Shown: one piece after another, positions 1-8,397 of the stretch
Numbering within the stretch: position 1 is the first letter of the stretch
Layout of the letters: each line of letters opens with the position of its first letter
From: Propionibacteriaceae bacterium P6A17
GTDB taxonomy: Bacteria > Actinomycetota > Actinomycetes > Propionibacteriales > Propionibacteriaceae
DNA: 64,000 nucleotides
NCBI GenBank assembly: GCA_000619965.1
Contig: JHVD01000003.1
Coordinates: 62,001 to 126,000 of the forward strand
Direction of reading: 5' to 3'
Position numbers and translations under genes: made by a program
The notes under the pieces: generated by a model
Database searches by the model: none
What the model was told of the DNA's origin: nothing
Seen by the model: the letters and a program-made list of their open reading frames with translations, nothing else

Positions 1-281
1 GCGCAGGCGGCTTCACCAAGGACGCCATCTACCTGCGGGGCCTGCTCGCGCTGCTGCGCCACGTCCGCGACGGCGGCTCGCTCGATCTGTTCTACCTCGG
101 CAAGTTCGCACTCGACGACCTCGAGCTGATCGAGGATCTCCACCGCCGCGGCCTGCTGCGCCCCGCGCGCATCATGCCTCCGTACCTCGACGAGGAGGGT
201 CTCGGCCGCATCCTCCGTGCGGCCCACACCGACGACCTCCTCGCCCTGCTGCCCACCCCAGCCCGAAAGGACACCCCATGA
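1..281 (+). CDS. DUF1704 / QEGLA-motif family protein, C-terminal fragment
   Basis: Last ~92 residues of a gene that starts before the window; the reading frame begins at base 3. The stretch GGFTKDAIYLRGLL near the beginning and the leucine/acidic tail fit the C-terminus of the DUF1704 family, often labelled 'flavohemoglobin expression-modulating QEGLA motif protein' and predicted to be a metallopeptidase. The catalytic part lies outside the window, so activity cannot be judged. Its TGA overlaps the ATG of the next gene (ATGA), which implies translational coupling. From family knowledge, DUF1704 genes often sit beside a glutathione-synthase-like ATP-grasp gene, as here, which supports the call. 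Confidence 0.7.
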   Translation, partial: AGGFTKDAIYLRGLLALLRHVRDGGSLDLFYLGKFALDDLELIEDLHRRGLLRPARIMPPYLDEEGLGRILRAAHTDDLLALLPTPARKDTP

Positions 282-1315
282 AGATCGGATTCGTCGTCAA
301 CGACGTCGCCACCGAACAGGCCGTCTACACGACCACCCGCCTCGCCATGACCGCCACGAATGCAGGCCACGACGCCTGGGTGATGGGGATGGGCGACTTC
401 GGCTACGAGCCCGACGGCACCCTCACGGCGTGGGCACGCGGCGGCGCGGACAAGAAGTACCGTTCCGCCGAGGTGTTCTTGGGCGACGTGCAGGCGCCGG
501 AGCGGGCGAAGCGGATTGCGCTCAACGAGTTCGACGTCGTGATGCTGCGTGCCGACCCTGCGGGCGAGGAGGCGTCGTGGGCGAACAACGCCCTCGTCGC
601 GTTCGGCCAGCTCATGGCGAAGTCGGGGGTGCTCGTCGTGAACGATCCGTCGTCGCTGGCGAACGCGCTCTCCAAGGCCTACTTCCAGCACTTCCCCGAG
701 GTGGTGCGCCCGCGCACGCTGATCTCCCGAGACAAGGATCGTATCGAGGCCTTCGTCGAGGAGCTCGGCGGCAAGGCCGTCCTGAAGCCGCTGCAGGGCT
801 CGGGCGGGTCGGGCGTGTTCCTGATCGACGGCAAGGGCCCCGGCAACCTGTCGCAGATCGTCGAGGCGATCAACCGCGACGGGTACGTCGTCGCGCAGGA
901 GTACCTGCCTGCCGCGAAGGACGGCGACGTGCGGATGTTCGTGATGAACGGGGAGCCGCTGCAGATCGACGGCACCTACGCGGCCTTCCGACGACGCCCC
1001 GCGGAGAAGGACGTGCGCTCCAACATCTCGGCCGGCGGTTCGATCGAGAAGGCGAGCGTCACCGACGAGATGCTCCGGCTGGTCGAGGCGGTACGGCCGA
1101 AGCTCGTCGCCGACGGCATGTTCCTCGTCGGGCTGGACATCGTCGGTGACAAGCTCATGGAGGTCAACGTGTTCAGCCCCGGCGGGCTGGGATCTGCGGA
1201 GCAGCTCTACGGGGCGGATTTCACGACCATCGTGATCGCCGACCTCGAGCGCAAGGTGGCGATGCGTCGCCACTACGGCAACCAGATCAGCAACACGGCA
1301 CTGGCCACGCTCTGA
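278..1315 (+). CDS. Glutathione-synthase-like ATP-grasp ligase
   Basis: 345 residues, with the Rossmann-like N-terminus MKIGFVVND and an ATP-grasp core. The nucleotide-binding lysine and glycine-rich loop are at K170-PLQGSGGSG, and the metal-binding E295-VN297 lies near the C-terminus, as in GshB/RimK-type carboxylate-amine ligases. Such enzymes join an amino group to an acyl-phosphate using ATP. Actinobacteria generally use mycothiol, so true glutathione synthesis is not assumed and the substrate is unknown. An AAAGGA ribosome site precedes the ATG, and the start overlaps the upstream stop by 4 bases. The gene probably acts with the DUF1704 protein on a peptide or peptide-like product (inference). 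A terminator follows. Confidence 0.85.
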   Translation: MKIGFVVNDVATEQAVYTTTRLAMTATNAGHDAWVMGMGDFGYEPDGTLTAWARGGADKKYRSAEVFLGDVQAPERAKRIALNEFDVVMLRADPAGEEASWANNALVAFGQLMAKSGVLVVNDPSSLANALSKAYFQHFPEVVRPRTLISRDKDRIEAFVEELGGKAVLKPLQGSGGSGVFLIDGKGPGNLSQIVEAINRDGYVVAQEYLPAAKDGDVRMFVMNGEPLQIDGTYAAFRRRPAEKDVRSNISAGGSIEKASVTDEMLRLVEAVRPKLVADGMFLVGLDIVGDKLMEVNVFSPGGLGSAEQLYGADFTTIVIADLERKVAMRRHYGNQISNTALATL

Positions 1316-1349
1316 CCGGCCGCAGGGTCACGAATCGGTAACAATCCAG

Positions 1350-1377
1350 CCCCCGATGCCCCAGGCGTCGGGGGTTT
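1350..1377 (+). terminator. Intrinsic-type terminator after the ATP-grasp gene
   Basis: An 11-bp GC-rich stem (1350-1360 with 1364-1374, one T-G wobble) closes a 3-base loop and is followed by TTT. It separates the ATP-grasp gene from the cellobiose operon promoter. Confidence 0.75.
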
Positions 1378-1401
1378 GGGTTACCGTGTTGACCAATCCC
1401 C

Positions 1402-1413
1402 GAGAGCGCTCTC
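1402..1413. promoter_or_regulatory. CebR/LacI-type operator, site 1
   Basis: A perfect 12-bp palindrome GAGAGCGCTCTC. It is close to the known CebR operator TGGGAGCGCTCCCA of streptomycetes. It lies 8 bases after a TTGACC box (1389-1394) that could be a -35 element, so a bound repressor would cover the promoter. Confidence 0.8.
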
Positions 1414-1435
1414 AGGAATCTCGGCACCGGGCCCC

Positions 1436-1447
1436 GAGAGCGCTCTC
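1436..1447. promoter_or_regulatory. CebR/LacI-type operator, site 2
   Basis: An identical 12-bp palindrome GAGAGCGCTCTC centred 34 bases from site 1 and 28 bases before the GTG of the binding-protein gene. Two equal sites suggest cooperative or high-affinity repression by the LacI-type regulator encoded at the end of the operon. Confidence 0.8.
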
Positions 1448-1474
1448 ACGAAGAGCACCAACGAAGGAGTTCCC

Positions 1475-2773
1475 GTGCGATCCGCATTCAAGACCCTCAC
1501 CGCCCTAGCGTGCGTCACCGCACTCGCCGCCTGCTCGGGCGGCGACACCACCGACACGTCCTCCGGCACCACCAACGACGGCGCCAGTGGGCAGAAGGTG
1601 ACCATCACCGTCGCCACATTCAACGAGTTCGGCTACGAAGACCTCATCAAGGAGTGGAACGCGGCCAACCCCGACATCCAGGTCGAGCACAAGAAGGCCG
1701 CCACCTCGAACGAGGCCCGCGACAACATGAACACCCGCCTGGCCGCCGGCTCCGGGCTCGCCGACATCGAGGCGATCGAGGTGGACTGGCTGCCTGAGCT
1801 GGCCCAGTACCCCGACGCATTCGTCGACCTCAACGACCCCTCCGTCGAGGGCCGCTGGCTCGACTGGAAGACGCAGGCGGCCACCGTCGACGGCAAGCTC
1901 ATCGGCTACGGCACCGACATCGGCCCCGAGGCCGTCTGCTATCGCGCCGACCTGTTCGAGAAGGCGGGCCTCCCGACCGACCGCGACGAGGTCGCCAAGC
2001 TCCTCGAGGGCGATTGGGACACCTACTTCGAGGTGGGCAAGCAGTTCGTCGCGAAGTCGGGCGGCGTCGCCTGGTTCGACTCGGCCGGCGCCACCTACCA
2101 GGGCATGATCAACCAGATGGAGGCCCCGCTCGAGAACACCGACGGCACGCCGAAGCCCCTCGACCAGAACGCCGAGATCAAGGCCCTCTACGAGCGCATC
2201 CTCCAGGCCTCCGTCGATGACAAGCTGTCGGCGGGCCTCTCGCAGTGGAGTGAAGACTGGACCGCAGGATTCCAGCAGGACAAGTTCGCGACGATGCTCT
2301 GCCCGGGCTGGATGCTCGGCGTCATCGAGGGCAACGCCGAGGGCGTGACCGGCTGGGACGTCGCCGACGTGTTCCCCGGAGGCGGCGGCAACTGGGGCGG
2401 CTCGTACCTCACGGTGCCCGCGCAGGGCAAGAACACCGACGCCGCCAAGAAGGTGGCCGCGTGGCTGACCGCCCCCGAGCAGCAGGCCAAGGCCTTCGCC
2501 TCCAAGGGCACCTTCCCGTCGCAGGTGAAGGCGCTCGAGGACCCGGCGGTACTCGACTTCTCGAACCCGTTCTTCAACGACGCCCCCGTCGGCAAGATCA
2601 TGGCCAATCGCGCACAGGCCGTCACGATCTCGCCCTACAAGGGCCCCAACTTCTTCGCCATCACCACCGTCGTCACCGACGCCCTGACGCGCGTCGACGT
2701 CGACAAGACCGATGACGCCGCGTCCTCCTGGACGAAGGCGGTCGACGCCTACAAGGCCCTCGGCATCAGCTGA
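1475..2773 (+). CDS. cebE: Cellobiose ABC transporter, substrate-binding lipoprotein (CebE-like)
   Basis: 432 residues from GTG 1475, chosen because GAAGGAG lies 5-11 bases upstream and the N-terminus is then a clean lipoprotein signal: charged start, hydrophobic stretch, lipobox LAAC. A longer frame opens at 1376 but would run through the operators. The mature part is a family 1 extracellular solute-binding protein (MalE/CebE type), with GSYLTVPAQGKNTDAAKK typical of its C-lobe. It should capture cellobiose or related beta-glucosides at the cell surface and deliver them to the two permeases downstream. The ATPase is absent; in streptomycetes the CebFG permeases share MsiK encoded elsewhere. 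Cellobiose specificity is inferred from the operon layout and operator type. Confidence 0.85.
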   Translation: MRSAFKTLTALACVTALAACSGGDTTDTSSGTTNDGASGQKVTITVATFNEFGYEDLIKEWNAANPDIQVEHKKAATSNEARDNMNTRLAAGSGLADIEAIEVDWLPELAQYPDAFVDLNDPSVEGRWLDWKTQAATVDGKLIGYGTDIGPEAVCYRADLFEKAGLPTDRDEVAKLLEGDWDTYFEVGKQFVAKSGGVAWFDSAGATYQGMINQMEAPLENTDGTPKPLDQNAEIKALYERILQASVDDKLSAGLSQWSEDWTAGFQQDKFATMLCPGWMLGVIEGNAEGVTGWDVADVFPGGGGNWGGSYLTVPAQGKNTDAAKKVAAWLTAPEQQAKAFASKGTFPSQVKALEDPAVLDFSNPFFNDAPVGKIMANRAQAVTISPYKGPNFFAITTVVTDALTRVDVDKTDDAASSWTKAVDAYKALGIS

Positions 2774-2783
2774 CGAACCCACC

Positions 2784-2819
2784 GCGTGGGGGCCGACGGT
2801 GCACCCTAGGCCCCCACGC
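2784..2819 (+). terminator. Hairpin between binding-protein and permease genes
   Basis: A perfect 11-bp stem (2784-2794 with 2809-2819) with a 14-base loop, lying between the cebE stop and the cebF ribosome site. There is no T-run, so it is more likely a transcript-stabilising or partial-attenuation element than a full terminator. Such hairpins commonly raise binding-protein output over permease output. Confidence 0.6.
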
Positions 2820-2838
2820 CCCACCCGAGGAGTGCCCC

Positions 2839-3771
2839 ATGTCCAACCTGACCGGCAGACAGCGGCTCAGCCGGCTCGAGGTCAAGCTGTCGCCCTACCT
2901 GTACGTCAGCCCGTTCTTCATCGTGTTCGCGATCGTCGGCCTGTTCCCGCTGCTCTACACGGCGTGGGTGTCGGTGCACCAGTGGCATCTCATCGGCGGT
3001 CAGGGCGAGATGATCGGACTCGGCAACTACACGGCGGTGCTGGAGCAGCCGAACTTTTGGAAGTCGCTGCGCAACACGTTCTCGATCTTCCTGCTGTCGT
3101 CGGTCCCCCAGGTCATCGCGGCGATCGTCATCGCCTACTTCCTCGACACGAACATCCGCGCCAAGACGTTCTGGCGGATGGGTGTCCTGCTGCCCTACGT
3201 CGTCGCGCCCGTGGCCGTGTCGATGATCTTCGCCAAGATCTTCGCCGACCAGTCCGGTGCCGCCAACGCGCTCCTGGCCCTCGTCGGCCTGGACCCGATC
3301 GCCTGGCACGGCAGCGCGTTCTGGTCCCACGTCGCCATCGCGACGATGGTGAACTTCCGCTGGACCGGCTACAACGCGCTCATCTTCCTCGCCGCCATGC
3401 AGGCCATCCCCCGCGAGATCTACGAGGCGGCCATCGTCGACGGCGCCTCCCGCTGGAAGACCTTCTTCTCGGTGACCGTGCCGATGCTGCGCCCGACGAT
3501 CATCTTCGTCGTCATCACCTCCACCATCGGCGGCCTGCAGATCTTCGACGAGCCCCGCATGTTCGACACCATGGGCACCGGCGGCTCCGACAAGCAGTGG
3601 ATGACCCTCACCATGTACATCTACGAGCTCGGCTGGGGCGCGCAGAAGAGCTTCGGCCGCGCGGCCGCCGTCTCGTGGATCCTGTTCCTCATCATCATCG
3701 TGGTGGGCGCGATCAACTTCCTGATCACCAGGCGCATCGCCTCCTCCGACGCGAAGGGAGCACGTCGATGA
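2839..3771 (+). CDS. cebF: Sugar ABC transporter permease (CebF-like)
   Basis: 310 residues with six predicted membrane segments, of the MalF/UgpA type. The cytoplasmic EAA loop is visible as EIYEAAIVDGASRWKTFF (around residues 193-210) and docks the ATPase. CGAGGAG lies 7 bases before the ATG. The gene overlaps the next permease by 4 bases (ATGA). It forms the membrane channel with CebG for uptake of the sugar bound by CebE. Confidence 0.87.
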   Translation: MSNLTGRQRLSRLEVKLSPYLYVSPFFIVFAIVGLFPLLYTAWVSVHQWHLIGGQGEMIGLGNYTAVLEQPNFWKSLRNTFSIFLLSSVPQVIAAIVIAYFLDTNIRAKTFWRMGVLLPYVVAPVAVSMIFAKIFADQSGAANALLALVGLDPIAWHGSAFWSHVAIATMVNFRWTGYNALIFLAAMQAIPREIYEAAIVDGASRWKTFFSVTVPMLRPTIIFVVITSTIGGLQIFDEPRMFDTMGTGGSDKQWMTLTMYIYELGWGAQKSFGRAAAVSWILFLIIIVVGAINFLITRRIASSDAKGARR

Positions 3772-4672
3772 CCCAGATGTCGTCCCCGATGGCCGAGCAG
3801 CTCGTCGGCAAGGGCGCGGCGCGCGCCATCCGTCGTCGGCAGAGCTTCGGCACCAACCGTCGCCCGTCGTGGCGCACCTACCTGGTGCTCACGATCGTGC
3901 TGCTGATCTCCGTCTACCCGCTCTACTTCACGTTCCTGCTGGCCTCCTCGGACGCCGCGACGATCGCCCGCAACCCGATCCCGTCGCTGGTGCCCGGGCC
4001 GAACTTCCTCGACAACGTCCAACGCGTCCTCGCCTCCGACATCAAGCTGTGGCAGGCCCTCGGCAACTCGGTGATCGTCGCGGTCGTCACGTCGCTGTCC
4101 GTCGTCTTCTTCTCCACGCTCGCCGGCTTCGCCTTCTCCAAGCTGCGCTTCCGCGGCCGCAACGGGCTGCTGGTGTTCGTGGTGGCGACGATGGCGGTCC
4201 CCACCCAGCTCGGCATCGTGCCGCTGTTCATCGTGATGAGCAAGCTCGGCTGGATCGGCCAACTCCAGGCGGTGATCGTGCCCGGCCTGGTGACCGCCTT
4301 CGGCGTGTTCTGGATGACCCAGTACCTGCGCGAGGCACTGCCGTTCGAGCTGATCGAGGCGGCGCGCGTCGACGGGGCCTCGATGATCCGCACGTTCTGG
4401 TCGGTGGCGCTGCCCGCCGCCCGCCCTGCCGCGTCGATGCTGGCGCTGTTCACGTTCGTCGGATCGTGGACCAACTTCTTCTGGCCGTTCATCGTGCTCG
4501 GCTCCACCAACCCCACCCTGCCGGTGTCGTTGCAGCTCCTGCAGGCCTCATATTTCAAGGACTACTCGCTCATCATGGCGGGAGTCGTCGTGGCCACCGT
4601 GCCACTCATCATCATGTTCGCGTTCGCCGGCAAGCAACTCGTCGCCGGCATCATGCAAGGAGCAGTCAAGGG

Positions 4673-4676
<4 letters not shown>
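3768..4676 (+). CDS. cebG: Sugar ABC transporter permease (CebG-like)
   Basis: 302 residues from ATG 3768, which overlaps the CebF stop. It is the MalG/UgpE-type partner permease: six membrane segments after an N-terminal cytoplasmic tail of about 40 residues, with the EAA loop ELIEAARVDGASMIRTFW near residue 200. It overlaps the beta-glucosidase gene by 4 bases, so the whole operon appears translationally coupled. Confidence 0.87.
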
Positions 4677-6076
<1,400 letters not shown>

Positions 6077-6078
6077 AC

Positions 6079-7089
6079 GTGAATTCTTCGCCGCGACCCA
6101 CACTCGTCGACGTCGCGAAACTCGCGGGCGTGTCACGGGCGACGGTGTCCAGGGTGGTCCGCCAGGACGTCGGGGTCGCTGCGGAGACGTTCGAGCGGGT
6201 GCAGGCTGCGATCCGTGAGTTGGGCTACGTACCCAACTTCGCGGCCCGCACCCTCGCCTCCGGCTCCGCGAGCACGGTGGCCGTCGTGGTGCCCGAGCCC
6301 GACGAGCGCGTCTTCTCCGACCCGTTCTTCGGCTTCACCGTCTCCGGCATCACGAGGGCACTCACGGGCACCGGCTTCCAGCTCGTCATGGCGTTCGCCC
6401 CGACGGAGGGCTTCCCGACGGCGACCACGCAGTTCCTGATGGCCGGCGGTGTCGCGGGGGCGATCGTCATGTCGCATCACCGCGCCGACGGCCTCGCCAA
6501 GGCGGTGGCCGACCTCCCGCTGCCCTCGACGTTCCTCGGCGCGCCGCTGGTCACCGAATCGTTGCCGCCCGAGGTGCACACCGTCGACTCCGACAACCGC
6601 GGCGGCGGCGCGCTCGCGGCCCGGCGCATGCTGGAGCGCGGCGTCCACCGCCCGGCGACGATCACCGGCCCGCTGGACATGATGGCCTCGGTGGATCGCC
6701 TCGACGGGTGGCGCGCGGTCGTCGAGGAAGCGGGGCTGGAGTGGACGCTCGTCGAGGGCGACTTCACCCGCGAGGGCGGCCGTCGCTGCGCTGAGACGCT
6801 CCTGCGCGAACACCCGGGCGTCGACGGGGTCTTCATCGCCTCCGATCTCATGGCCATCGGCGCCGTGCCCACGTTGACCGCGGCGGGGCGCTCCGTCGGC
6901 GAGGACCTGCAGGTGGTGGCCTTCGACGACTTCGCCGGCGCCCGCGAGCTCGACCTCACCGCGATCCACAACCCGGCCGTGGAGCTGGGCGCCGAGGCCG
7001 CGGCGATGCTGCTGGCGCTGATGCGAGGCGAGGAGCCGTCGACGCCGCTGATCCTGCCGACCACGCTCACGGTCCGGTCGTCAGGGTAG
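6079..7089 (+). CDS. cebR: LacI-family repressor of the cellobiose operon (CebR-like)
   Basis: 336 residues from GTG 6079, 2 bases after the bglC stop. The LacI helix-turn-helix is at residues 8-30 (TLVDVAKLAGVSRATVSRVV), followed by the hinge and a periplasmic-binding-protein-like effector domain. It probably binds the two GAGAGCGCTCTC operators ahead of cebE and is released by cellobiose. Being last in the operon it would regulate its own synthesis. The target is inferred from position and from the operators' similarity to CebR sites. Confidence 0.87.
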   Translation: MNSSPRPTLVDVAKLAGVSRATVSRVVRQDVGVAAETFERVQAAIRELGYVPNFAARTLASGSASTVAVVVPEPDERVFSDPFFGFTVSGITRALTGTGFQLVMAFAPTEGFPTATTQFLMAGGVAGAIVMSHHRADGLAKAVADLPLPSTFLGAPLVTESLPPEVHTVDSDNRGGGALAARRMLERGVHRPATITGPLDMMASVDRLDGWRAVVEEAGLEWTLVEGDFTREGGRRCAETLLREHPGVDGVFIASDLMAIGAVPTLTAAGRSVGEDLQVVAFDDFAGARELDLTAIHNPAVELGAEAAAMLLALMRGEEPSTPLILPTTLTVRSSG

Positions 7090-7231
7090 CTGGGCTTCGG
7101 GCGGCCGGGCCGGCGGGGTGCGGGCTGTCTGGCCGCCCGGCTGTCTGGCCGCAGAGTTGCGGGGCCGGCGGGCTGTCTGTTGGCGGGTTGCGGGGCCGGC
7201 GGGCTGTCTGGCCGCCGGCCGTCGACCGTTC
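7090..7231. repeat. GC-rich direct-repeat spacer after cebR
   Basis: First part of a 428-base gap without a gene. It is very GC-rich and built from repeats of GGCTGTCTGGCCGCC and a 24-bp unit seen at 7156 and again at 7187. Open frames here are biased-composition shadows; I see no gene. Confidence 0.6.
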
Positions 7232-7273
7232 ACTGTGAGGAAGTGGTTGGTGGACCAACCACTTCCTCACAGT
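7232..7273. repeat. 42-bp palindromic repeat, copy 1
   Basis: Two perfect 20-bp inverted arms (7232-7251 and 7254-7273) around a central GG. The core TGTGAGGAAGTGGTTGGT is also found at 30439-30480. It lies just downstream of cebR, so it could act as a transcript-end hairpin, although no T-run follows. Confidence 0.85.
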
Positions 7274-7278
7274 TAGTC

Positions 7279-7430
7279 CGTCGGGCGCGACGGCGAGCAC
7301 GTCGGGAAGCCGCAGGACGCCGTCGGGCGCAAGGGCGAGCACGTCGAAAAGCCGCAGGACGCCGTCGGGCGCAAGGGCGAGCACGTCGAAAAGCCGCAGG
7401 ACGCCGTCGGGCGCGAGGGCGGACACGTCG
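7279..7430. repeat. 42-bp tandem repeat array (3.6 copies)
   Basis: Units start at 7279, 7321, 7363 and 7405, exactly 42 bases apart, each opening with CGTCGGGCGC. Copies 2 and 3 are nearly identical; the last is partial. The period is a multiple of three, so frames stay open, but there is no start signal or codon pattern supporting a gene. The rest of the gap, up to 7505, holds nothing I recognise. Confidence 0.85.
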
Positions 7431-7505
7431 TCGACGATGACCTCCGGCCTGATCGTCGACCCGGCGACGCCGTTCCTGGCTGCTCCGGCGGCCCGCTCGT
7501 CCGGC

Positions 7506-7511
7506 TACGCT
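7506..7511 (+). promoter_or_regulatory. -10 box of a leaderless promoter
   Basis: TACGCT followed by 6 bases and then ATG 7518, so transcription would start at the initiation codon. There is no ribosome site upstream of that ATG. Confidence 0.6.
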
Positions 7512-7517
7512 GGCCGC

Positions 7518-8159
7518 ATGGCCGATCACACTCCCGCCCCGCGCCTGCGCATCGGGGACGCCGAGCGCGACGAAGTCCTCCGCGTCCTCCAGGAGGCCCA
7601 CGCCGCTGGCCGACTCGACATCGCCGAGGTCGACGACCGCCAGGACCAGGCGCTGCGAGCCAAGTACGTCGACGAGCTGCTGCCCGTCGTCGCGGACCTG
7701 CCCGAGGGGCGTCGCCTGCGCCTCTCCCCCGACGACGCCCCGCCGGCCCCAGTGGTGGCGGGCGGTCCGGCGCAGATCCCCACGCGCGTCGGCGCGCCGC
7801 TGCGGTCGTCGGCGGCGATCCTGAGCGGGCGGACGATCGTGCCGGAGCAGGGCTCGCCGGGCTTGGAGTCGTTCGCGTTCTGGGGCGGCCACGACATCTA
7901 CCTGCGCGACTGCATGGGGCCGGGCGCCGTGGTGACGCTCGAGGTTTCGGCGATCATGGCCGGCCACGACATCTACGTGCCGCCGGGCGTACGCGTCGTC
8001 GACGACTGCACCGCGATCATGGCGGGCAACGACATCGACGCCGCCGCGCAGGGTGACGGCTCGAACGGCACACTGATCCTGCGTGGCTTCCTCTTCTGGG
8101 CGGGCCACGACGTCAAGCTTGACCCGGCGACGCTGGGGCCGGGGACATACCGACGCTGA
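7518..8159 (+). CDS. DUF1707-domain protein
   Basis: 213 residues. ATG 7518 is chosen over the in-frame 7437 because it follows a TACGCT box by 6 bases and begins exactly at the domain. Residues ~9-60 (LRIGDAERDEVLRVLQEAHA..GRLDIAEVDDR) are a DUF1707 domain, a short helical unit common in actinobacteria. The C-terminal half is a repetitive, probably beta-stranded region with recurring FWGGHDIYL / IMAGHDIYV / IMAGNDID / FWAGHDVKL segments, similar to the LiaF-type cell-envelope-response domain. There is no signal peptide or membrane segment. Function is unknown; a link to envelope stress is only suggested by the family. Confidence 0.75.
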   Translation: MADHTPAPRLRIGDAERDEVLRVLQEAHAAGRLDIAEVDDRQDQALRAKYVDELLPVVADLPEGRRLRLSPDDAPPAPVVAGGPAQIPTRVGAPLRSSAAILSGRTIVPEQGSPGLESFAFWGGHDIYLRDCMGPGAVVTLEVSAIMAGHDIYVPPGVRVVDDCTAIMAGNDIDAAAQGDGSNGTLILRGFLFWAGHDVKLDPATLGPGTYRR

Positions 8160-8397
8160 GGGACACGCCTCGACGCCGACGCGTGCACAGCCACCGCAGG
8201 CGATGTGCCGGTGGCAGCGGCTCGGTCCCGTGCGGCACGCCGCGGAGGGGCTCGGGGTGCCGCCGAGGGTGATGCCGACGAAGGTGGCCCATCTGTGGGG
8301 GGACCGCAGCCGACGCGTGGTCCGGGGGCATTCGTACCCAGCGGCTTTCCCGGAGGGGGACAATGGAGACAGTTTCCGGTCGCCAGGAGATGAGCCA

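Noticed and set aside
278-1315. Authentic glutathione synthase (gshB)
   Set aside because: The fold fits, but the genus is probably a mycothiol producer and the gene is paired with DUF1704, so the substrate is left open and no symbol is given.
1376-1474. Earlier start of the cellobiose-binding protein at 1376
   Set aside because: It would translate through both operators and hide the lipoprotein signal; GTG 1475 has a good ribosome site and a correct signal peptide.
7067-7426. 119-codon minus-strand frame with repeated LALAPDGVLRLFDV
   Set aside because: Produced by the 42-bp tandem array whose period is a multiple of three; it reads through the palindrome and has no start signal.
7279-7430. 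Possible CRISPR array
   Set aside because: The repeats are contiguous with no unique spacers, and no cas genes are nearby. The same holds for the 32.4-32.8 kb and 53.9-54.3 kb repeat fields.
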